Below are positions 11,442 to 21,760 of a stretch of DNA of 64,000 bases, piece by piece. Both the position numbers and the translations under genes were made by a program. The notes below the pieces were generated by a model. That model saw only the letters and a list, made by a program, of their open reading frames with translations. It searched no databases and was not told the DNA's origin. The stretch is from Acinetobacter sp. ANC 4178 (lineage in GTDB: Bacteria; Pseudomonadota; Gammaproteobacteria; Pseudomonadales; Moraxellaceae), in the NCBI RefSeq assembly GCF_004331175.1, contig NZ_SJOD01000002.1, positions 372,001 to 436,000 on the forward strand, read 5' to 3'. Numbering within the stretch: position 1 is the stretch's first letter; each line of letters begins with the position of its first letter.

Positions 11442-12257
11442 TCACTCATCAAAGAACCCTGCACGAGGTTGGCGTAAACCACGGATGCCTAAACCACATT
11501 CGGCATTGATCAAAACACCTGTCAGTGGACGGTTGTTCTGACGCGATGCCAATAAAACGTATGAACCCGTCATCTCTTCAGGTTCAGGTAAGAAATTCAG
11601 TGGCATACCACGAGCAATTTTTTCAGGGTCTCGTGCATCGAGTAGCCCCAAGTTTTCTTGACCTAAAGATGCCGCCCCTTTGATATTGACATTCATACCT
11701 GACGGCGCCACCGCATTCACTCGTACTTTAGGCGCAAGTTCATAGGCCAATTCTTTCATCACACCTACACCTGCATGCTTAGAGGCTGTATATACGGGGC
11801 CTCCGCCTGCTGAGTACAAGGCTGAATTAGACAAAGTAAATATGATAGACCCTTCAGAAGCTATCAATGCATCCAGTGCAGCTTTTGCACCCAAGATGAG
11901 GGACTTGGTGTTAATGCCCATAATTTCATCAAAGGCTTTGTCTAACTGCTCACCCGAAGTATTGACGATATCGGCATAATGATCCCAAATACCTGCATTA
12001 CCGACAAAACAGTCCAGTTTACCAAAACGCTCAAGCGTGGCATTCACGGCCCGGACATTGTCTTCATAACAAGCCACATCACCCGCAATGGCAAGAATGC
12101 GATCACCAAAATGTGCCTGTAATGCCTCGACTTTGGCTTGTGAACGCTGTAGCACAGCCACTTGAGCACCTTCTGCTAAAAAGCGCTCAACCAAAGCCCA
12201 ACCCAGACCAGAACCGCCTCCCGTAATCAGGGCAACTTCACCTTGTAGCCAGCCCAT
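11442..12257 (-). CDS. hcaB: cis-dihydrodiol dehydrogenase (HcaB)
   Basis: A 271-residue short-chain dehydrogenase. The Rossmann motif TGGGSGLG is near residue 13 and the catalytic YTASKHA near residue 155. By family and context it oxidises the cis-dihydrodiol made by HcaEFCD from 3-phenylpropionate or cinnamate to the matching 2,3-dihydroxy compound, reducing NAD+. Its start lies 2 bp after the hcaC stop, so it is the fourth gene of the tightly packed hcaEFCB run. BphB-type enzymes from other aromatic pathways are the main alternative. Confidence 0.92.
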   Translation of the reverse strand: MGWLQGEVALITGGGSGLGWALVERFLAEGAQVAVLQRSQAKVEALQAHFGDRILAIAGDVACYEDNVRAVNATLERFGKLDCFVGNAGIWDHYADIVNTSGEQLDKAFDEIMGINTKSLILGAKAALDALIASEGSIIFTLSNSALYSAGGGPVYTASKHAGVGVMKELAYELAPKVRVNAVAPSGMNVNIKGAASLGQENLGLLDARDPEKIARGMPLNFLPEPEEMTGSYVLLASRQNNRPLTGVLINAECGLGIRGLRQPRAGFFDE

Positions 12258-12259
12258 GC

Positions 12260-12586
12260 TTATACCCCTGTCATTTCAACAAACAATTGTCCATCTTCCA
12301 CAATCACAGGAAAAGTCTGAATAGGATCGGTCGCAGGTAGGCATAAAGCCTGACCTGTTTTTAGACAGAAACGAGCAGAATGTAATGGGCATTCCACCGT
12401 GCCATCCTCTTCCAAATAGCCTTCTGACATGGAGGCATTGCCATGTGAACAACGGTCATTCATGGCAAAGAACTCACCACCATTGTTGAATACAGCCAGT
12501 GCTTCGATACCGTTCACACCGCAGTCCACTTTCAATGCTTCGCCTTCATCTAATTCATCGATTTGGCACACAAAAATCTTATTCAT
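12260..12586 (-). CDS. hcaC: Rieske ferredoxin of aromatic dioxygenase (HcaC)
   Basis: A 108-residue ferredoxin with the Rieske [2Fe-2S] ligands CSH (in NDRCSHGNASM) and CPLH (in VECPLHSARF). It shuttles electrons from HcaD to the oxygenase HcaEF. The start ATG shares its A with the stop of hcaF (1-bp overlap) and the stop is 2 bp before hcaB. Length matches the roughly 106-residue E. coli HcaC. Confidence 0.93.
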   Translation of the reverse strand: MNKIFVCQIDELDEGEALKVDCGVNGIEALAVFNNGGEFFAMNDRCSHGNASMSEGYLEEDGTVECPLHSARFCLKTGQALCLPATDPIQTFPVIVEDGQLFVEMTGV

Positions 12587-13104
12587 TAGAAGAACACACT
12601 CAGGTTATGGGAGTTATACGTCACTTGGTCTAAAGTGATTTTGCGGTTGAAAATCTGGAAACCTTGCTCGGTATCCACTTTGCGAATCTTGTCATGACGC
12701 TTACCGCAGTAGATGGTGACATCTTTTTCTTTCTGGGTACGGTAGAGTAAATACGTCACGTAAACGTCATACTCACCTTCGACTTCAGTCGCTTCAACCA
12801 TGATGTTAGAGACCATATGCGTGGTGCGTGATGGAGGTTCTTCAGCCCATGCCATCCCTGTTTCTAAACGCGCGACACGACGTTCTAACAAGTCTTTAGT
12901 ATCGTTAAATACCCACGTCGTTGGTGGCTCAACCGATCGACGACGGTCACGAGTTTGCGCATTCGGTGTGGTGCGTAGGGTATAGGCAATATCATCTGCC
13001 AAGACATCCAACCACTCACGAAATTTCCAGTCGTCGAGCAATTTTGCTTCACGGTAAAGGAACTGAGTGATCTGATGTTGCAGTTCTAAGCTGATCTGAC
13101 TCAT
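12586..13104 (-). CDS. hcaF: Aromatic ring dioxygenase small subunit (HcaF)
   Basis: A 172-residue beta subunit of a ring-hydroxylating dioxygenase (cystatin-like fold). Family features include [21 protein letters not shown] at the N terminus, [18 protein letters not shown] in the middle, and [12 protein letters not shown] near the end. Beta subunits are structural and influence substrate choice in the alpha3beta3 oxygenase. It overlaps hcaE by 4 bp (ATGA) and hcaC by 1 bp, the expected translational coupling for subunits. Confidence 0.93.
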   Translation of the reverse strand: MSQISLELQHQITQFLYREAKLLDDWKFREWLDVLADDIAYTLRTTPNAQTRDRRRSVEPPTTWVFNDTKDLLERRVARLETGMAWAEEPPSRTTHMVSNIMVEATEVEGEYDVYVTYLLYRTQKEKDVTIYCGKRHDKIRKVDTEQGFQIFNRKITLDQVTYNSHNLSVFF

Positions 13105-14468
13105 TTCATCAACTCCTGCTCATAAGCATCCGCGGCTTTTTCGACTTCTTCCCATGTTTCATGAATCAACAAATCTGCCCAACGACGGTACATTGCACGT
13201 GCTGCTGTTTCAGAGAAAATGTAGTTGGTGATGCCCGGAATGCCGTCTTCACGGACTTTTTCATTGCCTAAGCCCATTTCCATGATCAACGGGTTGTTCC
13301 GTGCTTTATAACCACGAAGTACTTTTTGGATTTCAATCCAGTTTTCCGAGTCATCTTGCTCAAGGAAACCCGCAGGTCCAAAAGCACGCGTTGCAGAACG
13401 CTCAAAGGCTTCTTTCACTTCTTGAGAAGCTTCGGCATCGGCAATACAGAATGCCCAGACTTCAGTTTTATTTGGACCGCGCGGATGCCATACCCGCAGC
13501 GTTGCCGTCCCGTTTAACCACGACATGGTCGGGAACATAGTGTTATGCCCCGCAAGACGTAGTGCACGGACTTCACCCAAACGCTCTTTAACGTCCTCAA
13601 AGGTTTCACGGAAATAGTTTGCTACTTCACCATCCACCCAGACGTTTGCATCGGGCTTTTCTGTAAAGAAGAAGCCTGAACCATGACCACGTGAACCGTA
13701 CTGAATGGCATCTTTAGCAGTTTCCCAAACTGGACGTGCAGTTTGTGCAGCACCGAGTTTTTTAGATGAGTCATCATCAGGTTTTGCACCCAAAACTTGA
13801 ATGGCAGAGGCATGTGAAAACAATGCATGGTACTGGTCCGATGCAAACTGTTCCGCAGCAAATTTCCAGTTACACTCGATTTCCCACTTATGTACTCCAC
13901 CAATAATTTCCGTGCCACCCGGACGACGATCCACCACTCCATCTAAATACCAAGCAATGTCGCCCATGTATTCAATCAGATCAGGTGTAGATTCATCCCA
14001 ACAACCGAAAATTAAGCCTTTGTAGCTTTCGACACGGTTAACTTCAATCAAGCCCCATTTTTCTTTACAGGCACCTTGTGGAAAAGCACGATCTTCTAAA
14101 GGAATATCCTTGAGTGAACCATCAACCCCATAAGACCAGCCATGATATGGACAGGTAAAGGCACGGGTGTTGCCACAATCGGCAAAGCTAACCCGCATAG
14201 AACGGTGACGGCACTGGTTTAAAAGTGCCTTGATTGAGCCATCTTTTTGACGAACTACAATAATCGGGTCTTCACCCATGTAGGTATTAAAAAAATCACC
14301 TGCCTTTGGAATTTGGCTTTCATGACATAGGAATAACCATGTACGCCCAAACACACGTTCCAGTTCTAATTCGTATAAATCTGGATCGGTATAGATAGAT
14401 GGCGAGATACGTCCATTTTGTGCATCGACCAAAGCGTCGATTTCACGCACATCAATTTTTCCACTCAT
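13101..14468 (-). CDS. hcaE: 3-phenylpropionate/cinnamate dioxygenase large subunit (HcaE)
   Basis: A 455-residue alpha subunit (E. coli HcaE is 453). The N-terminal Rieske domain has CRHRSM and CPYHGWSYG; the catalytic domain carries the mononuclear iron ligands in [10 protein letters not shown] (Asp-x2-His-x4-His) and a third acid in LEQDDSENW. With HcaF it inserts both atoms of O2 into the ring, giving a cis-dihydrodiol. I place the start at 14468, where AGGAGAG stands upstream; the longer frame from 14531 adds 21 residues without support. It is first in the operon and divergent from hcaR across 282 bp. The exact aromatic acid is inferred from the mhp partners. Confidence 0.93.
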   Translation of the reverse strand: MSGKIDVREIDALVDAQNGRISPSIYTDPDLYELELERVFGRTWLFLCHESQIPKAGDFFNTYMGEDPIIVVRQKDGSIKALLNQCRHRSMRVSFADCGNTRAFTCPYHGWSYGVDGSLKDIPLEDRAFPQGACKEKWGLIEVNRVESYKGLIFGCWDESTPDLIEYMGDIAWYLDGVVDRRPGGTEIIGGVHKWEIECNWKFAAEQFASDQYHALFSHASAIQVLGAKPDDDSSKKLGAAQTARPVWETAKDAIQYGSRGHGSGFFFTEKPDANVWVDGEVANYFRETFEDVKERLGEVRALRLAGHNTMFPTMSWLNGTATLRVWHPRGPNKTEVWAFCIADAEASQEVKEAFERSATRAFGPAGFLEQDDSENWIEIQKVLRGYKARNNPLIMEMGLGNEKVREDGIPGITNYIFSETAARAMYRRWADLLIHETWEEVEKAADAYEQELMK

Positions 14469-14672
14469 GAAAAGCTCTCCTGCGACCAATACACGGCACA
14501 ACGTAAATAGACTCAACTTTTCAGGCATCATGATTTTTTAGACGCTTTTAGGGAAATATTTTTTTTGTTTCAATTAATACGTTTTAGCAATTATTAGAAA
14601 AGCTATTTCTTATATTAAAATCTCGGGACTCGACTCAAGACCATTTATTTTCTAAATACTTGAATCATCTTC

Positions 14673-14706
14673 ACGGCATAGTTGTTTATCGATTATACTT
14701 TGCCGT
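14673..14706. promoter_or_regulatory. Candidate HcaR operator between hcaE and hcaR
   Basis: ACGGCA (14673-14678) and TGCCGT (14701-14706) form an inverted repeat around an AT-rich core with TTTATCGATTATA, 45 bp before the hcaR start. LysR regulators bind AT-rich dyads in such divergent regions. Position fits autoregulation and activation of hcaE; the site is inferred from symmetry alone. Confidence 0.4.
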
Positions 14707-14750
14707 AGTCGTGGTAAGACATTTTTTGGATTACTCAGTGGGTTATTTAT

Positions 14751-15650
14751 ATGGAACTTAGACACCTTCGCTATTTCATTACTGTTGCTGAAGAACTGAA
14801 CTTTAGCAAAGCCGCATTAAAACTTTACACCGCTCAACCCTCTTTAAGTCAGCAAATCAAAGACCTTGAAGAAGATGTGGGTGTGCAGTTACTGTATCGA
14901 ACCAAGCGAAAAGTGGAACTCACGGAAGAAGGGGCGGTTTTTCTGGAACAGGCACGCCTGACACTGGCTCAAGCAGACAAAGCAGTCGCTATGGCACGTC
15001 AAGTGGCACAAGCCAAACAGCAGATGCTGCGCATTGGTTTTGTGCCTGTGGCGGAAATGAAAATCTTTCCTTATGTGCTGCCTAATTTGCGGGTACAAAA
15101 CCCAGACTTAAAAATTGAATTGCTCAGTATGAACAATACCGAGCAAATGCGCTTGCTGAAAAAAGGTGAATTGGACATTACCTTTACCCGACATAATTTT
15201 CATAATGATGAAATTGAAAGTCAGTTTGTCTTACGTGAACCACTGATTTTCTTGCTACCGAAAGACCATCCTTTGGCAAAATATGAGCGTATTCCTGTTA
15301 AAGCTTTAAATGGCATTGATTTCATTATTCCCGCAGTCGAGCAATCACAGACCTTGCACCAGACCATTTTGGAATTTGCCAAAGCCAATAGTATTGAATT
15401 CAATATTGTGCAAAAAGCCGACAATATTCTGTTTAATATCAACTCGATTGGTATGGGCCTCGGTTGCACCATTTTACCAGGCTATGTTGCCCCCTTGACC
15501 ATGAACAACACGGTGATTCGTCCACTTGAAGTCGAACTCCCCTATTTAGATTTGTATGTGAGTTATCGTAAAAACAACAGCTCACTGGCCGTGAATAAAT
15601 TTCTAGAACTGCTGACACGAGTATTTTATTTGGATATTAACCGCGAATAA
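14751..15650 (+). CDS. hcaR: LysR-family activator of the hca operon (HcaR)
   Basis: A 299-residue LysR regulator that aligns well with E. coli HcaR: MELRHLRYFITVAEELNFSK at the start, YTAQPSLSQQIKDLEEDVGVQLL, GFVPVAEMKIFPYVLP, and NSIGMGLGCTILPGY in the effector domain. HcaR activates the hca genes with 3-phenylpropionate or cinnamate as inducer. It is divergent from hcaE, the classic arrangement. BenM/CatM-type relatives are common in these bacteria and would be the alternative, but the neighbours favour HcaR. Confidence 0.88.
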   Translation: MELRHLRYFITVAEELNFSKAALKLYTAQPSLSQQIKDLEEDVGVQLLYRTKRKVELTEEGAVFLEQARLTLAQADKAVAMARQVAQAKQQMLRIGFVPVAEMKIFPYVLPNLRVQNPDLKIELLSMNNTEQMRLLKKGELDITFTRHNFHNDEIESQFVLREPLIFLLPKDHPLAKYERIPVKALNGIDFIIPAVEQSQTLHQTILEFAKANSIEFNIVQKADNILFNINSIGMGLGCTILPGYVAPLTMNNTVIRPLEVELPYLDLYVSYRKNNSSLAVNKFLELLTRVFYLDINRE

Positions 15651-15933
15651 ATCCACATCAATCATCCCATTCGGCACATCACTATTTTCTAAATAAATAG
15701 CGAGGTGTCTTTTTATGCTGAAATGCTCCGTACTGCCAAGCGTATTTCTCATTTATCCGCGATTGATGAGCTCGTACTTTCCATTTTGTCTGCTTTTTAA
15801 GCGAGCATAGGCGCATAAAGAGTAGACATTGTGTCAAGTTTTACCTACAACTTAAGTCTAAACTTGGACTTATTTTCAAACAAATCTGGGTACTTTAGCC
15901 ACACGAAAAAATATAATAGAGAAGGAGAAAATC

Positions 15934-16611
15934 ATGCCGATCCCCACTTTGCAGCGTTTAAAAACGGCCATGCAATTTCGTCCCTTCTTTTTTATTAGTT
16001 TTTTGGTCACGGCTGTTTTTTATGCTCTGCTGAATACGTTTACTGATTGGTCTTGGTCGACCAATTTATTGATTAGTTGGAATATTGCCTTGTCGAATTA
16101 TTTACTCAAAACCATGACCACCTTGTGGTCGGTTGACCATCGGCACATTCTGCAACATGCACAACAACAAGATGCCAGTAAATGGATCATTCTATTGCTA
16201 GTGATCATGACCTTGGGAATGTGTTTGATTGCCATTGTATTGGAACTGACCCATCTCCCCAACGATCCAATCATTAAATATGGGCACTTGGCTCTGTCTT
16301 TGCTGACCATTATTAGTGCATGGTTTTTTATGCATACTGTGTTTGCCATTCATTATGCGCATGACTATTATCTCGCCCTCGCAGACCAACAGGATGCGGG
16401 CTTAGATTTCCCAAAAACTGCACAGCCAACCTACCCTGACTTCTTATACTTTAGTTATGTGATTGGCACCTCGGCGCAAACGGCAGATGTTTCAATTACT
16501 TCGCGCTCCATGCGCATTCTCAATATTGTGCATATTATTCTGGCTTATGGGTTTAACACGTCCATTTTAGCGATTAGCATTAATGTCGCGGCGGGTTTTA
16601 TCACGCTGTAA
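15934..16611 (+). CDS. DUF1345 integral membrane protein
   Basis: A 225-residue protein with about five membrane spans. The DUF1345 hallmarks are present: HYAHDYY in the middle, then PDFLYFSYVIGTSAQTADVS and an ILNIVHIILAYGFNTSILAISIN end. GAAGGAG precedes the ATG. The function of this family is unknown. It lies inside the aromatic cluster but on the opposite strand to mhpC, so it may be an unrelated passenger or a membrane partner. No clear promoter motif was seen in the 283 bp before it. Confidence 0.85.
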   Translation: MPIPTLQRLKTAMQFRPFFFISFLVTAVFYALLNTFTDWSWSTNLLISWNIALSNYLLKTMTTLWSVDHRHILQHAQQQDASKWIILLLVIMTLGMCLIAIVLELTHLPNDPIIKYGHLALSLLTIISAWFFMHTVFAIHYAHDYYLALADQQDAGLDFPKTAQPTYPDFLYFSYVIGTSAQTADVSITSRSMRILNIVHIILAYGFNTSILAISINVAAGFITL

Positions 16612-16647
16612 ATTTGCTTGACCACGATGAAATTTCAGGCATAAAAA

Positions 16648-16666
16648 GGGATGGCTTAACCATCCC
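16648..16666 (-). terminator. Terminator of mhpC
   Basis: Stem GGGATGG (16648-16654) and CCATCCC (16660-16666) with loop CTTAA; on the minus strand it is followed by TTTTTAT. It lies just after the mhpC stop and could also serve the convergent DUF1345 gene. Confidence 0.88.
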
Positions 16667-16683
16667 CTATCTTGTTCAAGAGA

Positions 16684-17544
16684 TTATTTGACACCACGTG
16701 CTGTCAAATAATCTTTAATCACTGTATTAAATTCTTCGGCTTTTTCCACTTGTGACCAATGTCCACACTGACTAAAAATATGTGCATCGGCAAATGGAAC
16801 TGTATTCAGAATATCCCATGTGCGAGATACAGGAATCACCACATCCTGAACCCCATGAATCAGCAGTACAGGCACTTGAATGTCTTTCATCTTGTCAAAA
16901 TCGAGCGGGAACTCGAAGCGATCACGGTCACGTGCACCGACCACATCCATTAAACGGTCTGAAGCATAATCATTTTTTGCCGCTTCATAACGAACTTTCA
17001 CCAATTCATCGGTAATTAAGCTTTTATCGACCACAAACATCGACAAGGTGTTTTTAATGCCTTCTTCGGTTAACACTGGGTTGGCATGGGCTTTTAGTGC
17101 AGCAGTTTGCTTCGCACCGCCTGTACCCATCGACACAATGCCCAACACACGTTCAGGGTAATCGAGCACCATTTGGAAAGCTAACCAACCACCCAATGAG
17201 TTACCCACCAACCAAGTTTTTTCAATGCCTAAAGCATCCAATGTACGGACTGCATGATCTACCCATGCACGAATACCATAGGCCGTACCATCTGCCACAA
17301 CGGTCTGACCATAGCCAATCGAGTCAATCGCGATACAACGGGCTTGTTCAGCAATTTGTGGTAAGTTCAACCACCAGTTTGCCGCTGCCGATACACCTGT
17401 ACCTGAACCGTGTAAAAATAAAATTGGCGTTCCTTGACCCACTTCATGGTAATGGGTTAACTCACCTTCAGCCGTTTCAATCCATTTATCTTCCAAGCCA
17501 AAGAATGGGTCGGTGGTGTAATTGGGGATTTGGACCGTGCTCAT
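16684..17544 (-). CDS. mhpC: meta-cleavage product hydrolase (MhpC)
   Basis: A 286-residue alpha/beta-hydrolase. The catalytic triad is visible: Ser116 in GNSLGG, Asp234 in HGVQDVVIP and His262 in QCGHWSQVE; the oxyanion-side HGSGTG is at residues 45-50. It cleaves the C-C bond of the ring-fission product 2-hydroxy-6-ketonona-2,4-dienedioate, releasing succinate (or fumarate) and 2-hydroxypentadienoate. GAGGAG lies seven bases before the ATG. Here it is on its own with a private terminator, although it acts directly after MhpB. Confidence 0.93.
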   Translation of the reverse strand: MSTVQIPNYTTDPFFGLEDKWIETAEGELTHYHEVGQGTPILFLHGSGTGVSAAANWWLNLPQIAEQARCIAIDSIGYGQTVVADGTAYGIRAWVDHAVRTLDALGIEKTWLVGNSLGGWLAFQMVLDYPERVLGIVSMGTGGAKQTAALKAHANPVLTEEGIKNTLSMFVVDKSLITDELVKVRYEAAKNDYASDRLMDVVGARDRDRFEFPLDFDKMKDIQVPVLLIHGVQDVVIPVSRTWDILNTVPFADAHIFSQCGHWSQVEKAEEFNTVIKDYLTARGVK

Positions 17545-17826
17545 ACATACTCCTCGTACAGCCTAAGACCTGTCTGATGTTCTGTGTTCAGGACAGGTCA
17601 ATTCATTCATTTCGACAGGTTTTTACTGCTCCATCTTACCTGTTCAAAAGCCTTGTACTGATACTTGTTTTCGATCACATACTATAAAAAAACGATTATT
17701 TAACATTGTGTTTTTAAACAATATTTTTACTTAAAAATGAATCACTAGCTCACAATAAACCATTGACACTCCACTGAAACAATAAAGAGCGATGTGTGAC
17801 CAAATCGCTCGATGGCAGTTTTAAAC

Positions 17827-19065
17827 TTAGAATTTATAGCTATAAGTGGTCGCGATACGGTACTCTTTCAGGTCGCTTTTCCAGTCATAATCGGTATCGA
17901 TATACATCGCCTGAACGCCCAAACCTTTGAATTTGCCTTCAGGTACAGTGTAATTCACAATCAAGTTCAGCTCTTGTTCGTCCTGATTCGTTTTTCCGCC
18001 CGCTTTGGCATCAAAGCCTGCAAAGTAAATCGCATTGGCATTCAAGCCTTTTAGCCCCAATTCGGCAAAGTCATAGCCATAGGAGATATTCCAAGATTTC
18101 TCTTTGGCATTGGTAAAGGTTGCAACAGACCAATTCACCAAATAAGGTTGTGGCACCCAACCTGCCAATGTTGGGAAATTATTTTCCCCAAACATTTGTT
18201 GATAGCCCAGACCAAGCGTATGTGCACCATGATTGAATTTCGCCCCCATCGACAAGGCTTGGTTATCAATCTCACCATACAATTTATCGCCTGACGCTGA
18301 GTTATCAAAATAACGAACATGGCTGATTAGCTTAGTCTTCGAACCCAGCGTGGTGTTGTAATTGATACCTGCATAATGCTGCTGATAAATGTCTTTGACA
18401 TCGGCATACCAATAGCTTGCTCCAATCGCAGGATTAAACTGATGATCAATCCCCGCGATATACATCCCGTCCGCGGCTTTGGCCGTATTTGGGTTATTGT
18501 TCGGAAATAAACTTAAGTCCTGAAACTGATTGTCATAACGTGCATTAATCCCATCAATATACGCCAAACTCAGTTTGGTATCCTTCAGCTCTTTAGACTC
18601 CAACCATGCCCCGCTATACGTGGTCAATAACTGACGCGATGGATCAAAGACTAAAACTGGAGAAACAGGCAATAACTCACCCACTTTCAATTCTGTTTGT
18701 GACACTTTGGCTTTTAAAGTCGCACCGACTTTGCCGAAATTGCTGGCTTGTTCCTGTCCATTATGTGGAAGTACCCAATCGGCATTTTTGTCACGGCCAT
18801 TTAGACGAAATGCATGTTGCACCAAAAGATCGGCGCCCAATTGCAAACCACCTAATTCGGCATATCCTGATTTGGCATCTAAGGTGATGGCCTGCGACCA
18901 ACTACCCCAGTTGTTTTGTGGCACAGTTTCATACTGGCGGTCTAAGTAGAAATTTCTGAATTTTAACTGGACTTGGCTATCGTCGATAAATTCTGCATTC
19001 GTTGCAGTTGTACCTAATGCTGCAATTGCAACACAGATGGCTGTCCATAAAGTTTGACGATGCAT
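17827..19065 (-). CDS. OprD-family outer-membrane porin
   Basis: A 412-residue outer membrane protein: an N-terminal signal peptide (hydrophobic stretch ending near TNAEF), many alternating beta strands, and a terminal Phe in TYSYKF as in outer-membrane barrels. The start of the mature part (FIDDSQVQLKFRNFYLDR) and the GAWLESKEL and GYDFAELGLKGLN segments are typical of the OprD family, which lets small carboxylates and aromatic acids through. I prefer the ATG at 19065 with GGA upstream; in-frame starts at 19074 and 19086 are possible. In this cluster it is the only uptake candidate, so it probably admits the aromatic acid. Confidence 0.87.
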   Translation of the reverse strand: MHRQTLWTAICVAIAALGTTATNAEFIDDSQVQLKFRNFYLDRQYETVPQNNWGSWSQAITLDAKSGYAELGGLQLGADLLVQHAFRLNGRDKNADWVLPHNGQEQASNFGKVGATLKAKVSQTELKVGELLPVSPVLVFDPSRQLLTTYSGAWLESKELKDTKLSLAYIDGINARYDNQFQDLSLFPNNNPNTAKAADGMYIAGIDHQFNPAIGASYWYADVKDIYQQHYAGINYNTTLGSKTKLISHVRYFDNSASGDKLYGEIDNQALSMGAKFNHGAHTLGLGYQQMFGENNFPTLAGWVPQPYLVNWSVATFTNAKEKSWNISYGYDFAELGLKGLNANAIYFAGFDAKAGGKTNQDEQELNLIVNYTVPEGKFKGLGVQAMYIDTDYDWKSDLKEYRIATTYSYKF

Positions 19066-19607
19066 GATATTCATTCCAATGATCACGTTAAGCTATGACG
19101 CCATCATGCGGAACTCATCGAAGAGAAAAAATCCGACCACAGTCTTAAGAAAATGCGACTTCACCCACTATAAATGCGAAGGGAGTCCTCTCACTTTTTT
19201 CATTTAGATAAAATTACAATAACTCATGTTAAACACCATTTTGCAGCTCGTGCTGAAAGATTGAGCTTCTATAAGCTTGTTCGTTTGAAACCTCTTTCTT
19301 TTCTGAATAATTTTAATAATTAAGCGTTTTTTTGTTTAAGTAGTTCAAGCTCACTTTTCCATAGCGGCGTAGATTTATAAGAAAAAGCGCTCATATCACA
19401 GAAATTTTCTATATGTGCATAATGAGGTTAAATCGCTTTAAAACTAGAAGAATACGTAATCAAAAACAAGAAAAGTCTAATTTATTAAATGCGATATAAA
19501 ATAAAAAATCACGTTGTAATAATAACTAGATTTAAAAAACTGCCTTCTTCTTAAGCTATTCACTACGGAGTCTTACTGCTTTAAATCCATTTTTCGGAGC
19601 TCATTTC

Positions 19608-19731
19608 GTTCTTTTGTTATGCCAAAAGAACCAAAAACATTTGTCATCAGCAAAACCTGTTCACCAGATACATTTAAATACTGCTATTGCAAAAACAGTC
19701 TATTTCAAATATCACGCAGGTTGCTGATGAC
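19608..19731 (-). repeat. Partial inverted copy (C) of the hairpin repeat
   Basis: Read on the minus strand: a stem of about 15 bp (19717-19731 with 19643-19659, 2-nt bulge) followed by TTTTTGG and the hairpin GTTCTTTTG-N6-CAAAAGAAC (19608-19631). This matches the order middle stem, T run, TTACTTTTG-type hairpin of copies A and B. The first GGCGACA hairpin is missing. Confidence 0.55.
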
Positions 19732-19770
19732 ATTCCCCCCGAATAATTTCTAAATGCCAAAAACAAAAAA

Positions 19771-19786
19771 GCGTCCCAAAGGACGC
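19771..19786 (-). terminator. Terminator of mhpDFE
   Basis: Stem GCGTCC (19771-19776) and GGACGC (19781-19786), loop CAAA; the minus strand continues TTTTTTG. It lies 22 bp past the mhpE stop. Confidence 0.9.
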
Positions 19787-19808
19787 CTTTCAAATACATA
19801 TTAATAAA

Positions 19809-20828
19809 TTAAACCAAAGCTACCTTCGCTTTCGACATGGTCAAAGCCAAATCTTCAATCATATCTTCCTGACCACCAACCGTCCCACGACGACCTAATT
19901 CCAACAAGATTTCACGTGCAGACACACCATATTTCGCTTCCGCACGTTTTGCGAAGAGTAAGAATGATGAATAGACACCTGCATAACCTAAAGTTGCAGC
20001 ATCACGGTCAGCACGAATTGGATTCAGCATCATTGGAATGACCAAATCTTCTGCCACGTCCTGGACTTTAAACAGATCCACACCTGTTTCTAAGCCCATA
20101 CGGTTGGCAACTGCAATGAACAATTCCAGTGGTGTATTGCCTGCACCTGCACCTAAACCCGCAGATGCCAAGTCGACACGAATTGCACCAGCATCAACCG
20201 CGGCTACTGTATTTGCCACGCCCATACCCAAGTTATGGTGACCATGGAAACCCAGTTCAATACTGCTGTCCAACTCTTGACGGAGTAAACCCACGCGGTC
20301 CGTCACATCTTGCGGTAGCATATAACCCGCAGAATCAGTCACATAAATACAGTTTGCACCATAGGACACCATCTTTTTCGCTTCTTCAAGCAATTGAGCA
20401 GGCGATGCCATATGTGCCAACATCAAGAAACCAACGGTATCCATACCCAGCTGACGTGCCGCAGTAATATGCTGTTCTGAGCAATCCGCTTCGGTACAGT
20501 GGGTGGCCACACGGATGGTCGAAACGCCAATTTCATGTGCCATTTTTAAATGATCAACTGTACCAATTCCCGGCAACAATAATGCCGAAACTTTGGCGTT
20601 TTTCATGCGTGGGACAACCGCTGACAAATACTCTTCATCGGTTGCCGCAGCGAAACCATAATTCACTGATGAACCGCCCAAGCCGTCACCATGCGTCACT
20701 TCAATCAGCGGTACACCTGCATCATCCAATGCAGTCGAAATTGCAATCATTTGCTCAACAGTGGTTTGATGGCGCTGTGGGTGCATACCATCACGTAAAG
20801 TCATATCATGCACAATAATCTTAGACAT
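19809..20828 (-). CDS. mhpE: 4-hydroxy-2-oxovalerate aldolase (MhpE)
   Basis: A 339-residue TIM-barrel aldolase of the HMGL-like family. The metal site is visible as VHDMTLRDG near residues 6-14 and GFHGHHNLG near residue 200. It splits 4-hydroxy-2-oxopentanoate into pyruvate and acetaldehyde; the acetaldehyde passes through a tunnel to MhpF. The start at 20828 has AAGGAG upstream; the longer frame to 20873 would overlap mhpF and lacks support. E. coli MhpE is 337 residues. It is the last gene of mhpD-mhpF-mhpE, 10 bp after mhpF. Confidence 0.95.
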   Translation of the reverse strand: MSKIIVHDMTLRDGMHPQRHQTTVEQMIAISTALDDAGVPLIEVTHGDGLGGSSVNYGFAAATDEEYLSAVVPRMKNAKVSALLLPGIGTVDHLKMAHEIGVSTIRVATHCTEADCSEQHITAARQLGMDTVGFLMLAHMASPAQLLEEAKKMVSYGANCIYVTDSAGYMLPQDVTDRVGLLRQELDSSIELGFHGHHNLGMGVANTVAAVDAGAIRVDLASAGLGAGAGNTPLELFIAVANRMGLETGVDLFKVQDVAEDLVIPMMLNPIRADRDAATLGYAGVYSSFLLFAKRAEAKYGVSAREILLELGRRGTVGGQEDMIEDLALTMSKAKVALV

Positions 20829-20838
20829 GGGTTGCTCC

Positions 20839-21735
20839 TTATACTTCAGCCGTAGCCAATAAACGTTCCGCAAACATTTCCGCAGTACGCGCAGCTGCCG
20901 CAGTCATAATGTCCAAATTCCCTGCATATTTTGGCAAGAAATCACCCAAGCCTTCTACTTCAAGATATATCGACACGCGGTTGCCATCAAATACTGGGCC
21001 ATTCACCAGTTTATAGCCTGGTACATATTTCTGAACTTCGGCAATCATGGCTTGAACAGAAGCCGTAATTGCTGCTTGATCAGGTTCACCTTCGACCAAG
21101 CAATGCACCGTATCACGCATCATCAATGGTGGTTCGGCTGGGTTAATAATGATGATGGCTTTGCCTTGTTTTGCACCGCCGACTTTTTCAATTGCGCCAG
21201 CCGTAGTACGGGTAAATTCATCAATGTTTTTACGCGTGCCTGGACCAACCGACTTGGTTGAAACGGTTGCAATAATTTCACCATAACTCACCGCTTGTAC
21301 GCGAGAAATGGCAGCCACCATCGGAATGGTCGCTTGTCCACCACAGGTCACCATGTTCACATTCGGTAACTCACCTGCATCCAAGAGCTCTTGAAGGTTG
21401 ACAGGCGGCACAGAGAATGGACCAATCGCAGCAGGCGTCAGATCAATCATCTGCACACCCAACTCATTCAACTTGCGGCTGTTTTCTGCATGCACATAAG
21501 CCGAGGTCGCATCAAAGGCAATTTGAATTTCATCCGCAAGCACATGTGGCAGTAGGCCATCTACACCCTCAGCTGTAGTTTTTAAGCCCATACTCGCTGC
21601 GCGGGTCAAACCTTCTGAAGTTGGGTCAATCCCCACCATCCAGACAGGTTCCAAAAACTCGCTGCGCTGTAACTTATATAGCAAATCAGTCCCAATATTT
21701 CCCGGACCGATTAATGCACATTTAATCTTTTTCAT
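20839..21735 (-). CDS. mhpF: Acetaldehyde dehydrogenase, acylating (MhpF)
   Basis: A 298-residue enzyme turning acetaldehyde, CoA and NAD+ into acetyl-CoA. The Rossmann motif is [10 protein letters not shown] (residues 10-19) and the catalytic Cys131 is in [11 protein letters not shown]. It normally forms a channelling complex with the aldolase MhpE, whose gene follows 10 bp later. It is a little shorter than E. coli MhpF (316) and similar to DmpF-type enzymes; mhpF is used because of the surrounding mhp genes. Confidence 0.94.
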   Translation of the reverse strand: MKKIKCALIGPGNIGTDLLYKLQRSEFLEPVWMVGIDPTSEGLTRAASMGLKTTAEGVDGLLPHVLADEIQIAFDATSAYVHAENSRKLNELGVQMIDLTPAAIGPFSVPPVNLQELLDAGELPNVNMVTCGGQATIPMVAAISRVQAVSYGEIIATVSTKSVGPGTRKNIDEFTRTTAGAIEKVGGAKQGKAIIIINPAEPPLMMRDTVHCLVEGEPDQAAITASVQAMIAEVQKYVPGYKLVNGPVFDGNRVSIYLEVEGLGDFLPKYAGNLDIMTAAAARTAEMFAERLLATAEV

Positions 21736-21760
21736 GCATCTACTCTCTCAAAATTTCAAT

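Larger units (their letters stand above)
19066..19808. other. Intergenic region upstream of the porin, downstream of mhpE
   Basis: 743 bp with no gene on either strand. The part next to the porin must hold its promoter. The part towards mhpE contains a degenerate, inverted copy of the extragenic repeat (19608-19731) and the mhpDFE terminator. The AT-rich centre (19300-19560) shows no recognisable gene or site. Confidence 0.6.

Noticed and set aside
17097..17687. 196-codon plus-strand frame opposite mhpC
   Set aside because: It is antisense to a clear MhpC with an intact catalytic triad; its His/Pro/Ser-rich translation looks like a codon shadow.
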